64,000 nt of DNA from Pseudomonadota bacterium (GCA_021798575.1 JAJZGI010000001.1:1-64000), one strand, 5' to 3'. Shown: positions 53,072 through 62,849, counted from the first letter of the stretch. The notes: generated by a model from the letters alone, not told the origin. Numbers and translations: made by a program.

Positions 53072-55882
53072 TCAGGCCGCGCCGATGCGCGGATTGGCCG
53101 AGGGTGCATCCTCTGCCGCCGGGGTGAGGGCGTTGAGCAAAGCGGTGCGCAACTGCACCAGCTTGCGCTCGTTCTCGACCTTCATGCCAAATACGTCCTT
53201 GACATAAAAAACGTCCACCGCGCGCACGCCGTAGGTGGTGACGTGCGCCGAGGCGATCTGCAGACCCTCCTCCGAGATGGCCGACGTGACATCGTGCAGC
53301 AGGCCGGGCCGGTCCCGGCCGTTCACCTCGATGACCGTGTGGCGGTTGGAGGCGCGGTTATCCACGACCACGCGGGGCGGCACATGGATAGCGCGCATCC
53401 GCCCGGGAAGTACGCTGCGGGTGGCCTTGCGGATCTCGCTTTGCAGCTTCAGCCGGCCGGAGAGCGCCTGCTCGACCAGAGCGGCGAGGCGCGCCAGCCG
53501 GTGGGATTCATGGAATGGGCCGCCCGCGGCGTCCTGAATCCAGAAGGTGTCCAGCGCCATGCCGTCTGTCAGGGTGTGAATCCGTGCGTCCACGATGGAG
53601 GCGCCGGCGATGGCGAGCGCGCCCGCGATGCGGCTGAACAAACCGGCGTGGTCCGCCGTGTAGACGATGACCTCCGTCACGGCGCGGGCGGGCAGCGCCT
53701 CGGTATGCACGGTAAGCGGGGCGGCGCGCGATTTGGCGTCGCGGATCATGCGGGCGTGGCGCTCGATGCTCTCAGGGTCGAAGCCGAGCCAGTAGCTGGG
53801 ATAGCCCAGGGACAGGAACTCCTCCCGCGCGGCGGCCGGCCAATCCGCCAGCAGGGCTCCCACCACCTCCTTCACGCGGCTGATGCGCGCATCGCGCTCC
53901 GTCGTGGAGAGCCCGCCCTCCAATACTTCCGCCACCCTGGCGTAGAGCTCGCGCAGCAGGGTCGCCTTCCAGCCGTTCCAGACCTTCGGGCTCACCGCCC
54001 GGATGTCCGAGACCGTGAGGATGAGCAGCAGGCGCAGACGCTCCGGCGACTGAATGGTGTCGGCCAGGTCCAGGATGGTCTTCGGGTCGTCGATGTCGCG
54101 CGAGAAGGCGGTCTGGCTGAAGATGAGGTGATGCAGGACCAGCCAGGAGACCATCTCTGTCTCCTCGGCGGTGAGGCCGAGCGCCGGGCCGACAGAGAGC
54201 GCGATCTCGGCGCCGAGCACGGAATGATCGCCGCCGCGGCCCTTGGCGATGTCGTGCAGGATCAACGCGACATAGAGCGCGCGGCGGGACTGCACCTGCT
54301 CGACCAGGCCGCTCGCTACCGGGGCGATCTCTTTCAGATCGCCTGCCTCGATATTGTTCAGCACGCGGATGGCCTGCACGGTGTGAACATCGACGGTGTA
54401 GACGTGGTAGGTATCGAACTGCATCTGGCCGACGATGCGCCGCCAGTCCGGCAGGTAGCGGCCCAGCACCCCGGTCTCGTTCAGCAAGGTCAGCCAGCGG
54501 GCGGAATCGCAAGCGGGCTCGGCGCTCTCATCGCCACCGCACAGCAGGTTCATGAACAATGCGGCGGCCTTTTTGTTGCCGCGCAACTGCGCGCCCTGTG
54601 GGGCGGAGCGGATGAGCTGGCGCATGGCCAGCGGGTGGAGGTCCAGCCCACGGTCCCGCGCGATGAGCAGGATTTTGAAGATGCTGGCGGGGTCATCCGC
54701 CAGGTCGTGCCCCGGTGCGAACAGGATCTTACCGTCCGCCAGGACAAACCCCGCCTCGACCAACGCGGAATCGGTCTCCGCCGCGATGGCCGGTGGGCCG
54801 AGGGCGGCGCGCACCAGGGCCGGCTCCAGCACGCCGGTGACGCGCGCGACCTCGCGCACCACCAGGAAATAGTGGCGCATGAAGCGCTCCACGCCGTCCT
54901 GCCGACCATGCCGCGTGTAGCCCATGCGCGCGCCGACGACAGGCTGGAAGTCGAACGTCAGCCGCTCCTCGGCCCGGCCCGCGACGTAATGCAGGTGGAA
55001 GCGTACGGTCCACAGATATTCCCAGGCGCGTTTGCAGGCCCGGGCCTCGGTTTGCGTGAGAATGCCGCCGCCCGGCGCATCCTCCCCCACCAGCTCGTGC
55101 ATCGCGAAGGTGTTGAACACATAGCGCGCCAGCCAGTACAGAGTTTGCAGGTCACGCAGGCCGCCGCGACCCTCCTTCACGTTCGGCTCCACCATGAAGG
55201 GTGTCTCACCGAAGCGGCGGTGCCGCGCCGCGCGCTCCGCCTGCTTGGCCTGGATATAGTCCCCCGGGCCGTCCGCCACGCAGTTGGCGCGGAACGCCTT
55301 TTGAAAATGCACGAACAGCGCGCGGTCCCCCACCAGGCAGCGCGCATCGAGCAGGGAGGTGCGGATGGTCACATCCGCCTGGGCCTCGGCCAGACAGTCC
55401 GGGATGGAGCGGGAGGCATGGCCGACCTTGAGCCCCAGATCCCACAGGAAATACAGGATGAATTCAACCGCCCGCTCGACACCCGGCGTGGCTTTGACGT
55501 CGGTTAAGAACAGCAGGTCGATATCCGAGAATGGCGCCAGCGTGGCGCGCCCATAGCCGCCGGTGGCGCAGACGGCGAGGCGAGCGGTGGGTTCCAGCGG
55601 CAGCATGGCCAGCGCGTAGGAGAACATCGCGCCGATCAGCTCGTCCATCAAAGCCGCGTGCAGCCGGGCGGCGAGCAGGCCGTTCAGCCCCTCCTTCTCG
55701 AAACAATGCTGGACATGGCCCTGGATACGCCCCAACTGCCGCCGGAAGACGACCAGCGCCGCATCACGCGGGGGCGGGCTGCTGGGCGAGAGAATCTGCG
55801 CCAGAGCAGCCGCGATCTCAGGCTGTTTTGGCGTTGCCAGCATATTCCCGATCGGTGAGTTCGTCATCGTTGAAACCGGCAC
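53072..55882 (-). CDS. glnD: PII uridylyltransferase/uridylyl-removing enzyme
   Basis: This 936-residue bifunctional sensor adds UMP to PII proteins when glutamine is low and removes it when glutamine is high. The nucleotidyltransferase domain has GGYGRATLAPFSDIDLLFL (near residue 108), the HD domain has LILHDIAKGRGGDHS, and two ACT domains close the protein (EVIVYTADHAGLFSRIAGAL and VIEVNGRDRPGLLHDVTSAI). GTG 55882 or ATG 55867 may start it. It lies 46 bp after mutS in the same direction. Confidence 0.96.
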   Translation of the reverse strand: MPVSTMTNSPIGNMLATPKQPEIAAALAQILSPSSPPPRDAALVVFRRQLGRIQGHVQHCFEKEGLNGLLAARLHAALMDELIGAMFSYALAMLPLEPTARLAVCATGGYGRATLAPFSDIDLLFLTDVKATPGVERAVEFILYFLWDLGLKVGHASRSIPDCLAEAQADVTIRTSLLDARCLVGDRALFVHFQKAFRANCVADGPGDYIQAKQAERAARHRRFGETPFMVEPNVKEGRGGLRDLQTLYWLARYVFNTFAMHELVGEDAPGGGILTQTEARACKRAWEYLWTVRFHLHYVAGRAEERLTFDFQPVVGARMGYTRHGRQDGVERFMRHYFLVVREVARVTGVLEPALVRAALGPPAIAAETDSALVEAGFVLADGKILFAPGHDLADDPASIFKILLIARDRGLDLHPLAMRQLIRSAPQGAQLRGNKKAAALFMNLLCGGDESAEPACDSARWLTLLNETGVLGRYLPDWRRIVGQMQFDTYHVYTVDVHTVQAIRVLNNIEAGDLKEIAPVASGLVEQVQSRRALYVALILHDIAKGRGGDHSVLGAEIALSVGPALGLTAEETEMVSWLVLHHLIFSQTAFSRDIDDPKTILDLADTIQSPERLRLLLILTVSDIRAVSPKVWNGWKATLLRELYARVAEVLEGGLSTTERDARISRVKEVVGALLADWPAAAREEFLSLGYPSYWLGFDPESIERHARMIRDAKSRAAPLTVHTEALPARAVTEVIVYTADHAGLFSRIAGALAIAGASIVDARIHTLTDGMALDTFWIQDAAGGPFHESHRLARLAALVEQALSGRLKLQSEIRKATRSVLPGRMRAIHVPPRVVVDNRASNRHTVIEVNGRDRPGLLHDVTSAISEEGLQIASAHVTTYGVRAVDVFYVKDVFGMKVENERKLVQLRTALLNALTPAAEDAPSANPRIGAA

Positions 55883-55928
55883 AGTAGGTCAATCCATGGG
55901 TTGGGGAAACGCAAGCTGGTATATTTAG

Positions 55929-58541
55929 TCATGCGTCCGCCCCCGGCACCAGGGGAATTTGCAGCCGGCTGCGTAGCGCATAGAGCGCATCGAGCGCCTC
56001 GCGCGGGGTCATCTGGTCCGGGTTCAGCGCCGCGAGATCGGCGGCGAGATCGTCCAGCGCCGCATCCCGCGGGGGCTCGGTTTGGGCGAATAATGGCATC
56101 TCGGCCATGCTGGGCGTCTGGCGCTCCGCCGCTTTGAGCAGGACTTCCGCGCGTTTGGCGATATTCTCCGGCACGCCCGCCAGCCTGGCGACATGCACGC
56201 CCCAGCTACGCAGCGCCGCACCCGGCACCACCTCATGCATGAAGACGACCTCGCCCCGGAACTCTTTCACCCGCATGGTATAGGGCCGCAGGCATGGCAA
56301 AGCCTGGGTGAGATGCAACAATTCGTGAAAATGTGTGGCAAATATGGCGCGGCAACGGTTGCCGTGGTGCAGGCTCTCCAGCACCGCCTGGGCGATCGCC
56401 AGGCCATCCCGCGTGCCGGTGCCGCGGCCGATCTCATCCACGATCACGAAGCTCTTTGGCCCGGCCTGATGCAGAATCGCCGCGGTCTCGATCATCTCGA
56501 CCATGAAGGTGGAGCGGCCATTGGCGAGGTCATCCGCCCCGCCGACGCGGGAGAACAGCCGGTCTACGAGGCCCAGGCGCATGGATTGGGCGGGCACCGG
56601 CAGCCCGGCCTGGGCGAGAATGACGAGCAGCGCGTTCTGCCGCAAATAGGTGGATTTCCCCGCCATGTTCGGGCCCGTGAGCAGCATCAGCCGTTGCGCG
56701 GTCGAGAGGTCCGCATGGTTGGGGATGAACCCCGCGCCGGGCGGCAATGCCGCCTCCACCACCGGGTGGCGAGCGGACTGCACCGCATATTCCTCACCGT
56801 TTGTTAAATGTGGGCAGCACCATTGCCCGCTGGCCAGGCGCGCGGCGCATTGCAGCGCATCGAGCAGGGCCAGCGCGTCTGCGCAGGCGCCAAGCGGCTC
56901 GGCCACCGCGAGGATTTGCTTGACCAGCCAGGCGAATACGAGCTTTTCCCGCGCGGTGGCGCGGGCGGCGGCCTCGGTGATGCGCTGGTCCAGCGTCGAG
57001 AGCTCAGGGTGCGTGAATCGCGCGCCGTTGGCCATGCCCTGGCGCAGTTGCAGCTCGGGTGATTCGCGCAGTTTGTCGACCGCGCTGGCCGGTGCCTCCA
57101 GAATATAGCCGAGCTGCGCGTGATGACGGATTTTTAAGGCGGCGACGCCGTAGTGCTGCGCTAGACGCAGTTGCAGCGCGGCGATGACCTGGCGCGTGTC
57201 ATCGCGCAGGGCGCGCTCTGCGTCCAATTCGGGGTCGAACCCCGGCGCGACGGCGTTGCCATCCTCCAGGCGCAGCGGTGCGGGCTCGGCGAGGGCGGCG
57301 TCCAGCGTGGCGCCAAGGCCGGGTGCGGGATGCAGCGCCTGCGCGGCCTGGGTGAGCATCGGCCCCGACGGGACCAAGGGTACGAGGCTTTCAGCGATGC
57401 GCAGGGCGGCGGCGATGGCGGCGAGATCACGCGGGCCAGCCCGCCCCAGCGCGATACGGCCCAGGGCGCGAGCCATATCCGGCGCGCCGTGCAGGAGTTT
57501 GCGGATCGGCACCGCCTGCCCGGTATCCCGCAGGGCCAGCCAGCCGGCCTGGCGCTCCAGCAGCGGGGCCAGCGTGTTCAGCGGTGCTGCCAGCCAGGCG
57601 CTGAGATGCCGCGCCCCGGCCGCGCTGACCGTATGGCGGATGGCGCCCAGCAAGCTGCCAGCCTCCGCGCCGGAGCGGCTGGACAATATCTCCAGGCTCG
57701 CGCGGGTCGCGGCGTCCATGGCGAGCTGGCCGCTGGCGGCGTTGGAGACCGGGCGCGCCAGCCGGGGCTGGGCTGCCATCTGGGTGGCGGCGATATAGGC
57801 GAGCAGATGCGCCGCGGCCAGCGCCTCGGCATCCTCGAAACTGCCGAATGCCTCCAGGCTGGCGGCGTTGAATTTTTCAGCCACACTCCGGCGCGCCTCC
57901 TGCACGTTGGCTGGCAGGCGCAGGGCGAGCCGGTCGGTGGGTGCGAGGCGCGCGACATAGGCCCCAAGCTCGATATCCGTGGGCGCGGTGATCTCGGCTG
58001 GGTCCAGCCTGCCCAGGATGGCGGGCAACTCAGCCGGGCTCGCGGCCTGCGTCTCGAACAGGCCGGTTGAAATATCCGCCCAGGCGAGGCCGATGTGTGC
58101 ACCGCAGCGCACCAGTGCGGCGCAGAAATTCGACCGGCCGGCCTCCAGCACGGAATCCTCGGTCAAAGTACCGGGCGTGACCAGCCGGACCACGGCACGC
58201 GCCAGCGGGCCCCGGGCGCCACGCGCTTTGGCCGCCGCCGGGTCCTCCATCTGCTCCACGATCGCGACACGGAAACCCCGGCGGATGAGCCGGGCGAGAT
58301 ACAACTCCGCCTGGGTGACCGGCACGCCGCACATCGGCACCGGCTGGCCCTGGTGCTGGCCGCGCGCGGTTAGCGCGATGTCCAGCGCCGCCGAGGCGGC
58401 CTGCGCATCAGCAAAAAACAGCTCGTAGAAGTCCCCCATGCGGAAGAACAGCAGCGCGTCCTCATGCTCCGCCTTGATGGCGAACCACTGCGCCATGGCG
58501 GGTGAAGCGCCATTTGCATCCGATGGATTCATGCGAGGCAT
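55929..58541 (-). CDS. mutS: DNA mismatch repair ATPase MutS
   Basis: This 870-residue protein recognises mismatches. The N-terminal mismatch-binding domain contains MGDFYELFFADA (the conserved Phe-x-Glu is FYE), and the C-terminal ATPase has Walker A GPNMAGKST, FVIVDEIGRGT and the AIFATHFHEL box. The length and order are normal for MutS. It stands between a GGDEF-EAL gene (38 bp upstream) and glnD, all on the same strand, so a shared transcript is possible. Confidence 0.97.
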   Translation of the reverse strand: MPRMNPSDANGASPAMAQWFAIKAEHEDALLFFRMGDFYELFFADAQAASAALDIALTARGQHQGQPVPMCGVPVTQAELYLARLIRRGFRVAIVEQMEDPAAAKARGARGPLARAVVRLVTPGTLTEDSVLEAGRSNFCAALVRCGAHIGLAWADISTGLFETQAASPAELPAILGRLDPAEITAPTDIELGAYVARLAPTDRLALRLPANVQEARRSVAEKFNAASLEAFGSFEDAEALAAAHLLAYIAATQMAAQPRLARPVSNAASGQLAMDAATRASLEILSSRSGAEAGSLLGAIRHTVSAAGARHLSAWLAAPLNTLAPLLERQAGWLALRDTGQAVPIRKLLHGAPDMARALGRIALGRAGPRDLAAIAAALRIAESLVPLVPSGPMLTQAAQALHPAPGLGATLDAALAEPAPLRLEDGNAVAPGFDPELDAERALRDDTRQVIAALQLRLAQHYGVAALKIRHHAQLGYILEAPASAVDKLRESPELQLRQGMANGARFTHPELSTLDQRITEAAARATAREKLVFAWLVKQILAVAEPLGACADALALLDALQCAARLASGQWCCPHLTNGEEYAVQSARHPVVEAALPPGAGFIPNHADLSTAQRLMLLTGPNMAGKSTYLRQNALLVILAQAGLPVPAQSMRLGLVDRLFSRVGGADDLANGRSTFMVEMIETAAILHQAGPKSFVIVDEIGRGTGTRDGLAIAQAVLESLHHGNRCRAIFATHFHELLHLTQALPCLRPYTMRVKEFRGEVVFMHEVVPGAALRSWGVHVARLAGVPENIAKRAEVLLKAAERQTPSMAEMPLFAQTEPPRDAALDDLAADLAALNPDQMTPREALDALYALRSRLQIPLVPGADA

Positions 58542-58579
58542 TTAAGCCTTGAATGGCGCCACTTGCCAAATACGCATTG

Positions 58580-61033
58580 CTAAACCGGGAAAATCTGCCC
58601 CTGTGATGTCTCAAGCCGCGCGTCATCGGCGAGGATTTCAGCAAAATGCTCAAGTGACATGGGCTGGTAGAAATAATAGCCCTGCGCCTGGGTGCAGCCA
58701 TAGCTGCTCAATAAATTGGCCTGCTCGGCGGTCTCCACCCCTTCAGCCGTCACGCCCATATTCATGCGCTGGGCGAGGCCGATAATGGCGATGACAATGG
58801 AGCTGTTCTCGGTCTCGACGCTGAGGTCGTGGATGAAGGAGCGATCCACCTTGATCTTGTCGAACGGAAAACGCCGCAGATAGCTGAGCGAGGAGTAGCC
58901 GGTGCCGAAATCGTCCAGCGCGATGCGCACGCCCAGCGCGTGCAGCCGCCACAGCGCCTCCAGCGTCTGGGGGGTTGTCTCCAGCATCGCGGTCTCGGTG
59001 ATCTCCAGCTCCAGGCGCCGGGCCGACAGGCCGGAGACGCTGAGCGCCTCGGTGATGGTCTCCACCAGCCCGGAATCGCGGAATTGCAGCGCCGAGAGGT
59101 TGACGGCGACGGCGATATTATCGGGCCAGTCGACCGCGGCGGCGCAGGCCTGGCGCAGAACCCATTCGCCGATCTGGCCGATCAGGCCGCATTCCTCAGC
59201 CAGGGTAATGAAATCTCCCGGCAGGAGCAGGCCGAGCTCGGGATGTTGCCAGCGCGCGAGTGCCTCAGCACCCGTGATGCGGCGCTGGGCGAGGCTCACG
59301 ATCGGCTGATAGTCCACCCGCATCTCGCCCTGCACGATCGCCTTGCGCAGCGCGTTCTGCAGGGTGCGGCGGCTTTGCAGGCGTTCGTCCATCTCCGCGT
59401 CGTACAACCGCCAGGTGCCGCGCCCGTCCAGCTTTGCGCGGTAGAGGGCGAGATCGGCGTTTTTCAGCAGTGCCGCGGCGCCGCTCGCGTCCGCCGGGGC
59501 CATGGAGATGCCGACGCTGGCGCCGATCTGGACCAGCTGGCCGTCGAAATAATAGGACCGACTGACGCGATCGATGATGCGCGCGGCGATGGCGGTGGCC
59601 TCGGTGACATCGCCCGTGACCAGGATGACCGCGAATTCATCACCGCCCAGGCGGGCCGCGGAATCGAACTCCCGAATGCAGCCGCGCATGCGCTCGCTCA
59701 CCGCGACCAGCAGGGCGTCCCCTGTGGCGTGGCCCAGCGTGTCGTTCACGACCTTGAAGTGGTCTAGATCGACGCACAGCAAAGCGATGCTGTGGGTCGC
59801 GCAGTTCTCACACGCCTGATGGAGCATCTCCCCGAAGAGCACGCGGTTGGGCAGCTTGGTCAGGCTATCGTGCCGGGCCAGGAAGATGATCTGCTCCTGC
59901 TGGCGCTGCGGGCCGGTGACATCCGAGCCGACGCCATGGTAGCCGGCGAAGCGGCCCTGCTTGTCGAACACCGGCTTACCCGTGAGGGACCAGTAGCGCT
60001 CCTCCCCGCTCACGATCACCGGGATGATGACATCGCGGAAGGGCGAGCGATCCGCCATCATGCGCTGTAGTCTGTCGACCGCCGAGCCGGGCTTCTGGCT
60101 CTCCTGCGGCAGGTTGCTCAGCAGCGCCAGCGGAAATGGCCCCCGGATTTCATCCACCGGGCGCTGGACGACATCGGCCAGGCGCGGGCTGACCCGCCGG
60201 ATGTGCAGCGCGCTGTCCGTCTCCCACAGCCAGTCGCTCGCGCTCTCCTCGAAGTCTCGTAGGAGGAGCCCAACGAGCTCGCTGCTCTCCTCCAGCCGGA
60301 TGGCGCCGATCGCGCGCTCGTTCATGCGGCTGTTGAGGTACAGGATGCAGAAGCCGGTGAGGCCCATGAAGGCGACCAGATTGAGCATCACCACGCCCTC
60401 CAGCACATTCGCGGAGAAACCCGCGATGGAGATGCCGATGGAGATGGGCAGCCAGAAGGCGATGGCGCACGACACAGGTGCCACCATGACGGGGGTGGCC
60501 AGGCAGCCGACGAACACGCCGTAGAGCAGGCAGAGCTGATTCAGGTTCCGATGCTGCATGAGGACGAACAGCAATGCCGACCAGATGACGCCCAGCAGCA
60601 CCAGCAGGCGCACCATGGTGTCGATATAGGCTTTGGCCTGCTGGCCGGTAGGGGATGCGAGCCGCAGCCAGAAGAGCCCCTGGGTCATCAGGGCGACGTA
60701 GCACAGCGAGGTGGCGAGGAGCAGGATCTCCCGCAGGACCGCTCCCGAGGAGCCCCAGAAGTCCAGCAAGATGAGCGAGAGCGTGCTGAGGCCGATCATC
60801 GCGATGGCGATGATCGTGTAGCTGAAATCCGACGCCTGATCGAGATAGAGCCGCTCCGACATTTCAGGCGGAACCCGCAGGCCATGGATCATCCGGCGCA
60901 CGAAAGACACGGTTTGCTGGAACGCACCGCTCGGCCGCGCCGACGCCGGAGGCGGGGCAGAGATATCGCTGTTTTCAGTGTGTAAAATAGCCAACCCCTG
61001 TCGTCTGAAGACCATCCGGCGCGTGGAAAACAC
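58580..61033 (-). CDS. Membrane GGDEF-EAL cyclic di-GMP protein with PAS domain
   Basis: This protein of up to 817 residues has an N-terminal membrane sensor of about six helices (about 70-235), a PAS domain (about 260-400, with YHGVGSDVTGPQRQQEQI at its end), GGDEF (GGDEF intact at 463-467 in RLGGDEFAVIL) and EAL (Glu590 in GAEALARW). Both catalytic signatures are preserved, so it can in principle make and break cyclic di-GMP. GTG 61033 and ATG 61015 are both possible starts. The long upstream region suggests regulated expression. The PilZ protein at 52.3 kb is a possible receiver. Confidence 0.92.
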   Translation of the reverse strand: MFSTRRMVFRRQGLAILHTENSDISAPPPASARPSGAFQQTVSFVRRMIHGLRVPPEMSERLYLDQASDFSYTIIAIAMIGLSTLSLILLDFWGSSGAVLREILLLATSLCYVALMTQGLFWLRLASPTGQQAKAYIDTMVRLLVLLGVIWSALLFVLMQHRNLNQLCLLYGVFVGCLATPVMVAPVSCAIAFWLPISIGISIAGFSANVLEGVVMLNLVAFMGLTGFCILYLNSRMNERAIGAIRLEESSELVGLLLRDFEESASDWLWETDSALHIRRVSPRLADVVQRPVDEIRGPFPLALLSNLPQESQKPGSAVDRLQRMMADRSPFRDVIIPVIVSGEERYWSLTGKPVFDKQGRFAGYHGVGSDVTGPQRQQEQIIFLARHDSLTKLPNRVLFGEMLHQACENCATHSIALLCVDLDHFKVVNDTLGHATGDALLVAVSERMRGCIREFDSAARLGGDEFAVILVTGDVTEATAIAARIIDRVSRSYYFDGQLVQIGASVGISMAPADASGAAALLKNADLALYRAKLDGRGTWRLYDAEMDERLQSRRTLQNALRKAIVQGEMRVDYQPIVSLAQRRITGAEALARWQHPELGLLLPGDFITLAEECGLIGQIGEWVLRQACAAAVDWPDNIAVAVNLSALQFRDSGLVETITEALSVSGLSARRLELEITETAMLETTPQTLEALWRLHALGVRIALDDFGTGYSSLSYLRRFPFDKIKVDRSFIHDLSVETENSSIVIAIIGLAQRMNMGVTAEGVETAEQANLLSSYGCTQAQGYYFYQPMSLEHFAEILADDARLETSQGQIFPV

Positions 61034-61363
61034 AACTTTACGTAACGTCTTTTGGCTTTGAGCGCCATCTTTAATTGCCGCAGGCGTGAGCCTTACGGAA
61101 AAAACACCTTTGCGGGCGCGATGGGCGGGATTTTGCAGGAAAATCGGGGGTTGAGCACGTTTGCGGCCGCGCAGGGAACTATTTCACAACTACAGTAAAT
61201 TAGCGCGTTTTGTTATCAAATTGCGGAATTTAGTGCTGCGTAACAGCATAAAAAAACGACGTTTACCGCCGGATTCTGCGGGTTTTCATCGTTTTTTCTC
61301 TACACTCTATAAGGGAAATGATTACTAATTCTTCTTGTCTGAGTTGCAGCAAGGAGATTATAA
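61034..61363. promoter_or_regulatory. Divergent promoter region for GGDEF-EAL and FeeM-like genes
   Basis: These 330 bp are AT-richer than the genes around them and no gene is supported. The right part holds TATAAG at about 61,310 and AAGGAG (61351-61356) 7 bases before the FeeM-like ATG. A/T-rich runs such as AAAAAAACGACG near 61,250 and CGTTTTTTCTC near 61,290 may be regulator or bending sites. I find no clear -35 box. Confidence 0.5.
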
Positions 61364-62098
61364 ATGAATTCTTTACAAACTGTCACCCCGAATATCCATC
61401 GCAGCGCGGCTCGTCCCGAACTTGTGAACGAGGGGCTTACGGCGCGCCTGGCGCTGGATGAGCAGACGAGGGCCGATGCGTTCTCGGTACGGCATGCGAG
61501 CTACCTCTCCGGCGGGTATATCGACCCGCAGGAGGAGGGGCTGTTCTCCGACGCCGATGACTTGAAGCCCAACAGCAAGTCGATCGTGATCTATCAGTGG
61601 GACCGGCCCGTGGCCTCGGTGCGGATGTGCACGCTGGACTTCACGCCCGGGCTGGCCGGCTGGGATGAGATTCCGGCTTCGCGCATTTTCGGCGAAGAGG
61701 TGCATGAGCTGGCGCGCGGTGTCCCGCACGATCGCCCCGCCAGATTGACCGAGATCAACCGGCTCGTGCGGCATCCGGATTTCGCGACCAACTATCAGCT
61801 GGTTTTTGTGCTGTTCCGGTTTGTGTCCTATATGCTGATCGATGAGCGTGCCGACCTGCTGCTCTCCTGCGTGCGGCGCAACCACACGCCGTTTTATAAG
61901 CGTATGCATTTTGAATATGTCGCCGGGCCACGGCGCTATGCGGGTGTGAAGTTCGAGACCAACCTGATGGCCTGCACGCCTGCCGGGGTTGATAGAATCC
62001 GCACCGACATGCCGATCGTGGGTTCGGATCATCGCACGATCCGCTCCTACGCCGGGCTGGCGCAAGGCGAGACCGTTAAAGTGTTCATGGAGGGTTAG
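61364..62098 (+). CDS. FeeM-like N-acyl amino acid synthase (GNAT superfamily)
   Basis: This 244-residue protein resembles the FeeM family of acyltransferases that use acyl-ACP to acylate amino acids and are related in fold to autoinducer synthases. Supporting features are RADAFSVRHASYLSGGYIDP (FeeM-type Tyr/Gly entry), SKSIVIYQWDRPVASVRMCT (central strand with Arg), EINRLVRHPDFATNYQLVF, and a late PFYKRMHFEYVAGPRRYAG. The residues of LuxI are not conserved well enough for that name. Its ATG has AAGGAG 7 bases away. A membrane methyltransferase gene follows after only 3 bp, a likely partner. The substrate is unknown. Confidence 0.68.
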   Translation: MNSLQTVTPNIHRSAARPELVNEGLTARLALDEQTRADAFSVRHASYLSGGYIDPQEEGLFSDADDLKPNSKSIVIYQWDRPVASVRMCTLDFTPGLAGWDEIPASRIFGEEVHELARGVPHDRPARLTEINRLVRHPDFATNYQLVFVLFRFVSYMLIDERADLLLSCVRRNHTPFYKRMHFEYVAGPRRYAGVKFETNLMACTPAGVDRIRTDMPIVGSDHRTIRSYAGLAQGETVKVFMEG

Positions 62099-62101
62099 GC
62101 C

Positions 62102-62662
62102 GTGCCTGGTATTCTCACGATCCTGACCGGGGTTTTCGGGTTTTGTTGTTTCGCCGCATTCTCCTGGGGGGTTACAGGGCACTTCCGACGAACCGGCGCG
62201 ATGCCCGCGGGGATGAAGCTGACCAGCGCGCTCAGCCTCGCGGGTTTTGCGTGGTTCCTCTGGCACCTTACCGGTGGGGTGAGCCGGGCCTGGCCGCTGG
62301 TGGTGGTGCTGTTTGGCGCCGCGCTGGGGTTGTTCATCTGGGCGGTGCAAACCACGAGGCGAACGCCGCCGACGCTCGCGTTTGATACGGACGCGCCGAG
62401 TTTTCTGCTGAACCATGGCCCCTACCGGCTGGTGCGCCACCCGTTCTATCTGGCCTATGTGATGTTCTGGGTGGCGACCGCGCTGGCGGCGCAGACCCTG
62501 CTGGCATGGGTGGCGCCGGTGGTGATGACCGCGCTGTATTACTTCGCGGCCAGGCGTGAGGAGCGGAAGTTCGGGAGTTCCGACTTCAGCGCCGCCTATG
62601 CCGCGTACCGGGCGCAGGCGGGGATGTTTCTGCCCCGCGCCTCCGCGTGGCGGGCCGGGTGA
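62102..62662 (+). CDS. Membrane methyltransferase, isoprenylcysteine/phospholipid type
   Basis: This 186-residue protein has about four membrane segments and the late signature GPYRLVRHPFYLAYVMFWVA followed by EERKFGSSDFSAAYAAYRAQ, the catalytic part of ICMT-like and phospholipid methyltransferases. These enzymes methylate carboxyl groups or lipid head groups at the membrane with SAM. The GTG start sits 3 bp after the FeeM-like stop, with GGAGGG about 9 bases upstream, so both are translated from one message. It may methylate the product of the FeeM-like protein (inference). There is no other lipid gene nearby. Confidence 0.8.
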   Translation: MPGILTILTGVFGFCCFAAFSWGVTGHFRRTGAMPAGMKLTSALSLAGFAWFLWHLTGGVSRAWPLVVVLFGAALGLFIWAVQTTRRTPPTLAFDTDAPSFLLNHGPYRLVRHPFYLAYVMFWVATALAAQTLLAWVAPVVMTALYYFAARREERKFGSSDFSAAYAAYRAQAGMFLPRASAWRAG

Positions 62663-62674
62663 TCTGGGCGCAGC

Positions 62675-62699
62675 AAAAACCCGGCTCCCGCCGGGTTTG
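62675..62699 (-). terminator. Intrinsic terminator of rpmJ
   Basis: AAACCCGGC (62677-62685) and GCCGGGTTT (62690-62698) form a 9-bp GC-rich stem with a 4-base loop. On the minus strand it is followed by a run of five T (the A-run 62675-62679), 25 bp after the rpmJ stop. On the plus strand only three T follow, so it is stronger for rpmJ than for the methyltransferase gene. Confidence 0.8.
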
Positions 62700-62723
62700 A
62701 CCCTACGCGGCGGTTAAAAAACC

Positions 62724-62849
62724 TTAGCCCTGGCGCGCCTTCATACGCGGGTTTTTCTTGTTGATCACGTAAACGCGCCCATGACGGCGAACCACGCGGC
62801 AGTTTTTGTCGCGGATCTTCGCGGATTTCAGTGAGTTGCGGATCTTCAT
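62724..62849 (-). CDS. rpmJ: 50S ribosomal protein L36 (41-residue form)
   Basis: This 41-residue basic protein begins [20 protein letters not shown] and continues [20 protein letters not shown], the L36 sequence. Only one Cys remains of the usual zinc ligands, so it is the Cys-poor form that Alphaproteobacteria normally use. The ATG at 62849 is set by the family length, and the ribosome site is weak. A promoter with a consensus TTGACA box lies 38 to 66 bp upstream. Confidence 0.95.
   Translation of the reverse strand: MKIRNSLKSAKIRDKNCRVVRRHGRVYVINKKNPRMKARQG

Noticed and set aside
53060-55507. Very long plus-strand open frame opposite glnD
   Set aside because: It is the antisense reading of a strongly supported gene. 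The translation is rich in His, Arg, Gly and Gln without any domain, as expected opposite high-GC coding DNA.
61364-62098. Considered as a LuxI autoinducer synthase
   Set aside because: The fold type is related, but the conserved LuxI residues and a neighbouring luxR gene are missing. The FeeM-type pattern fits better.
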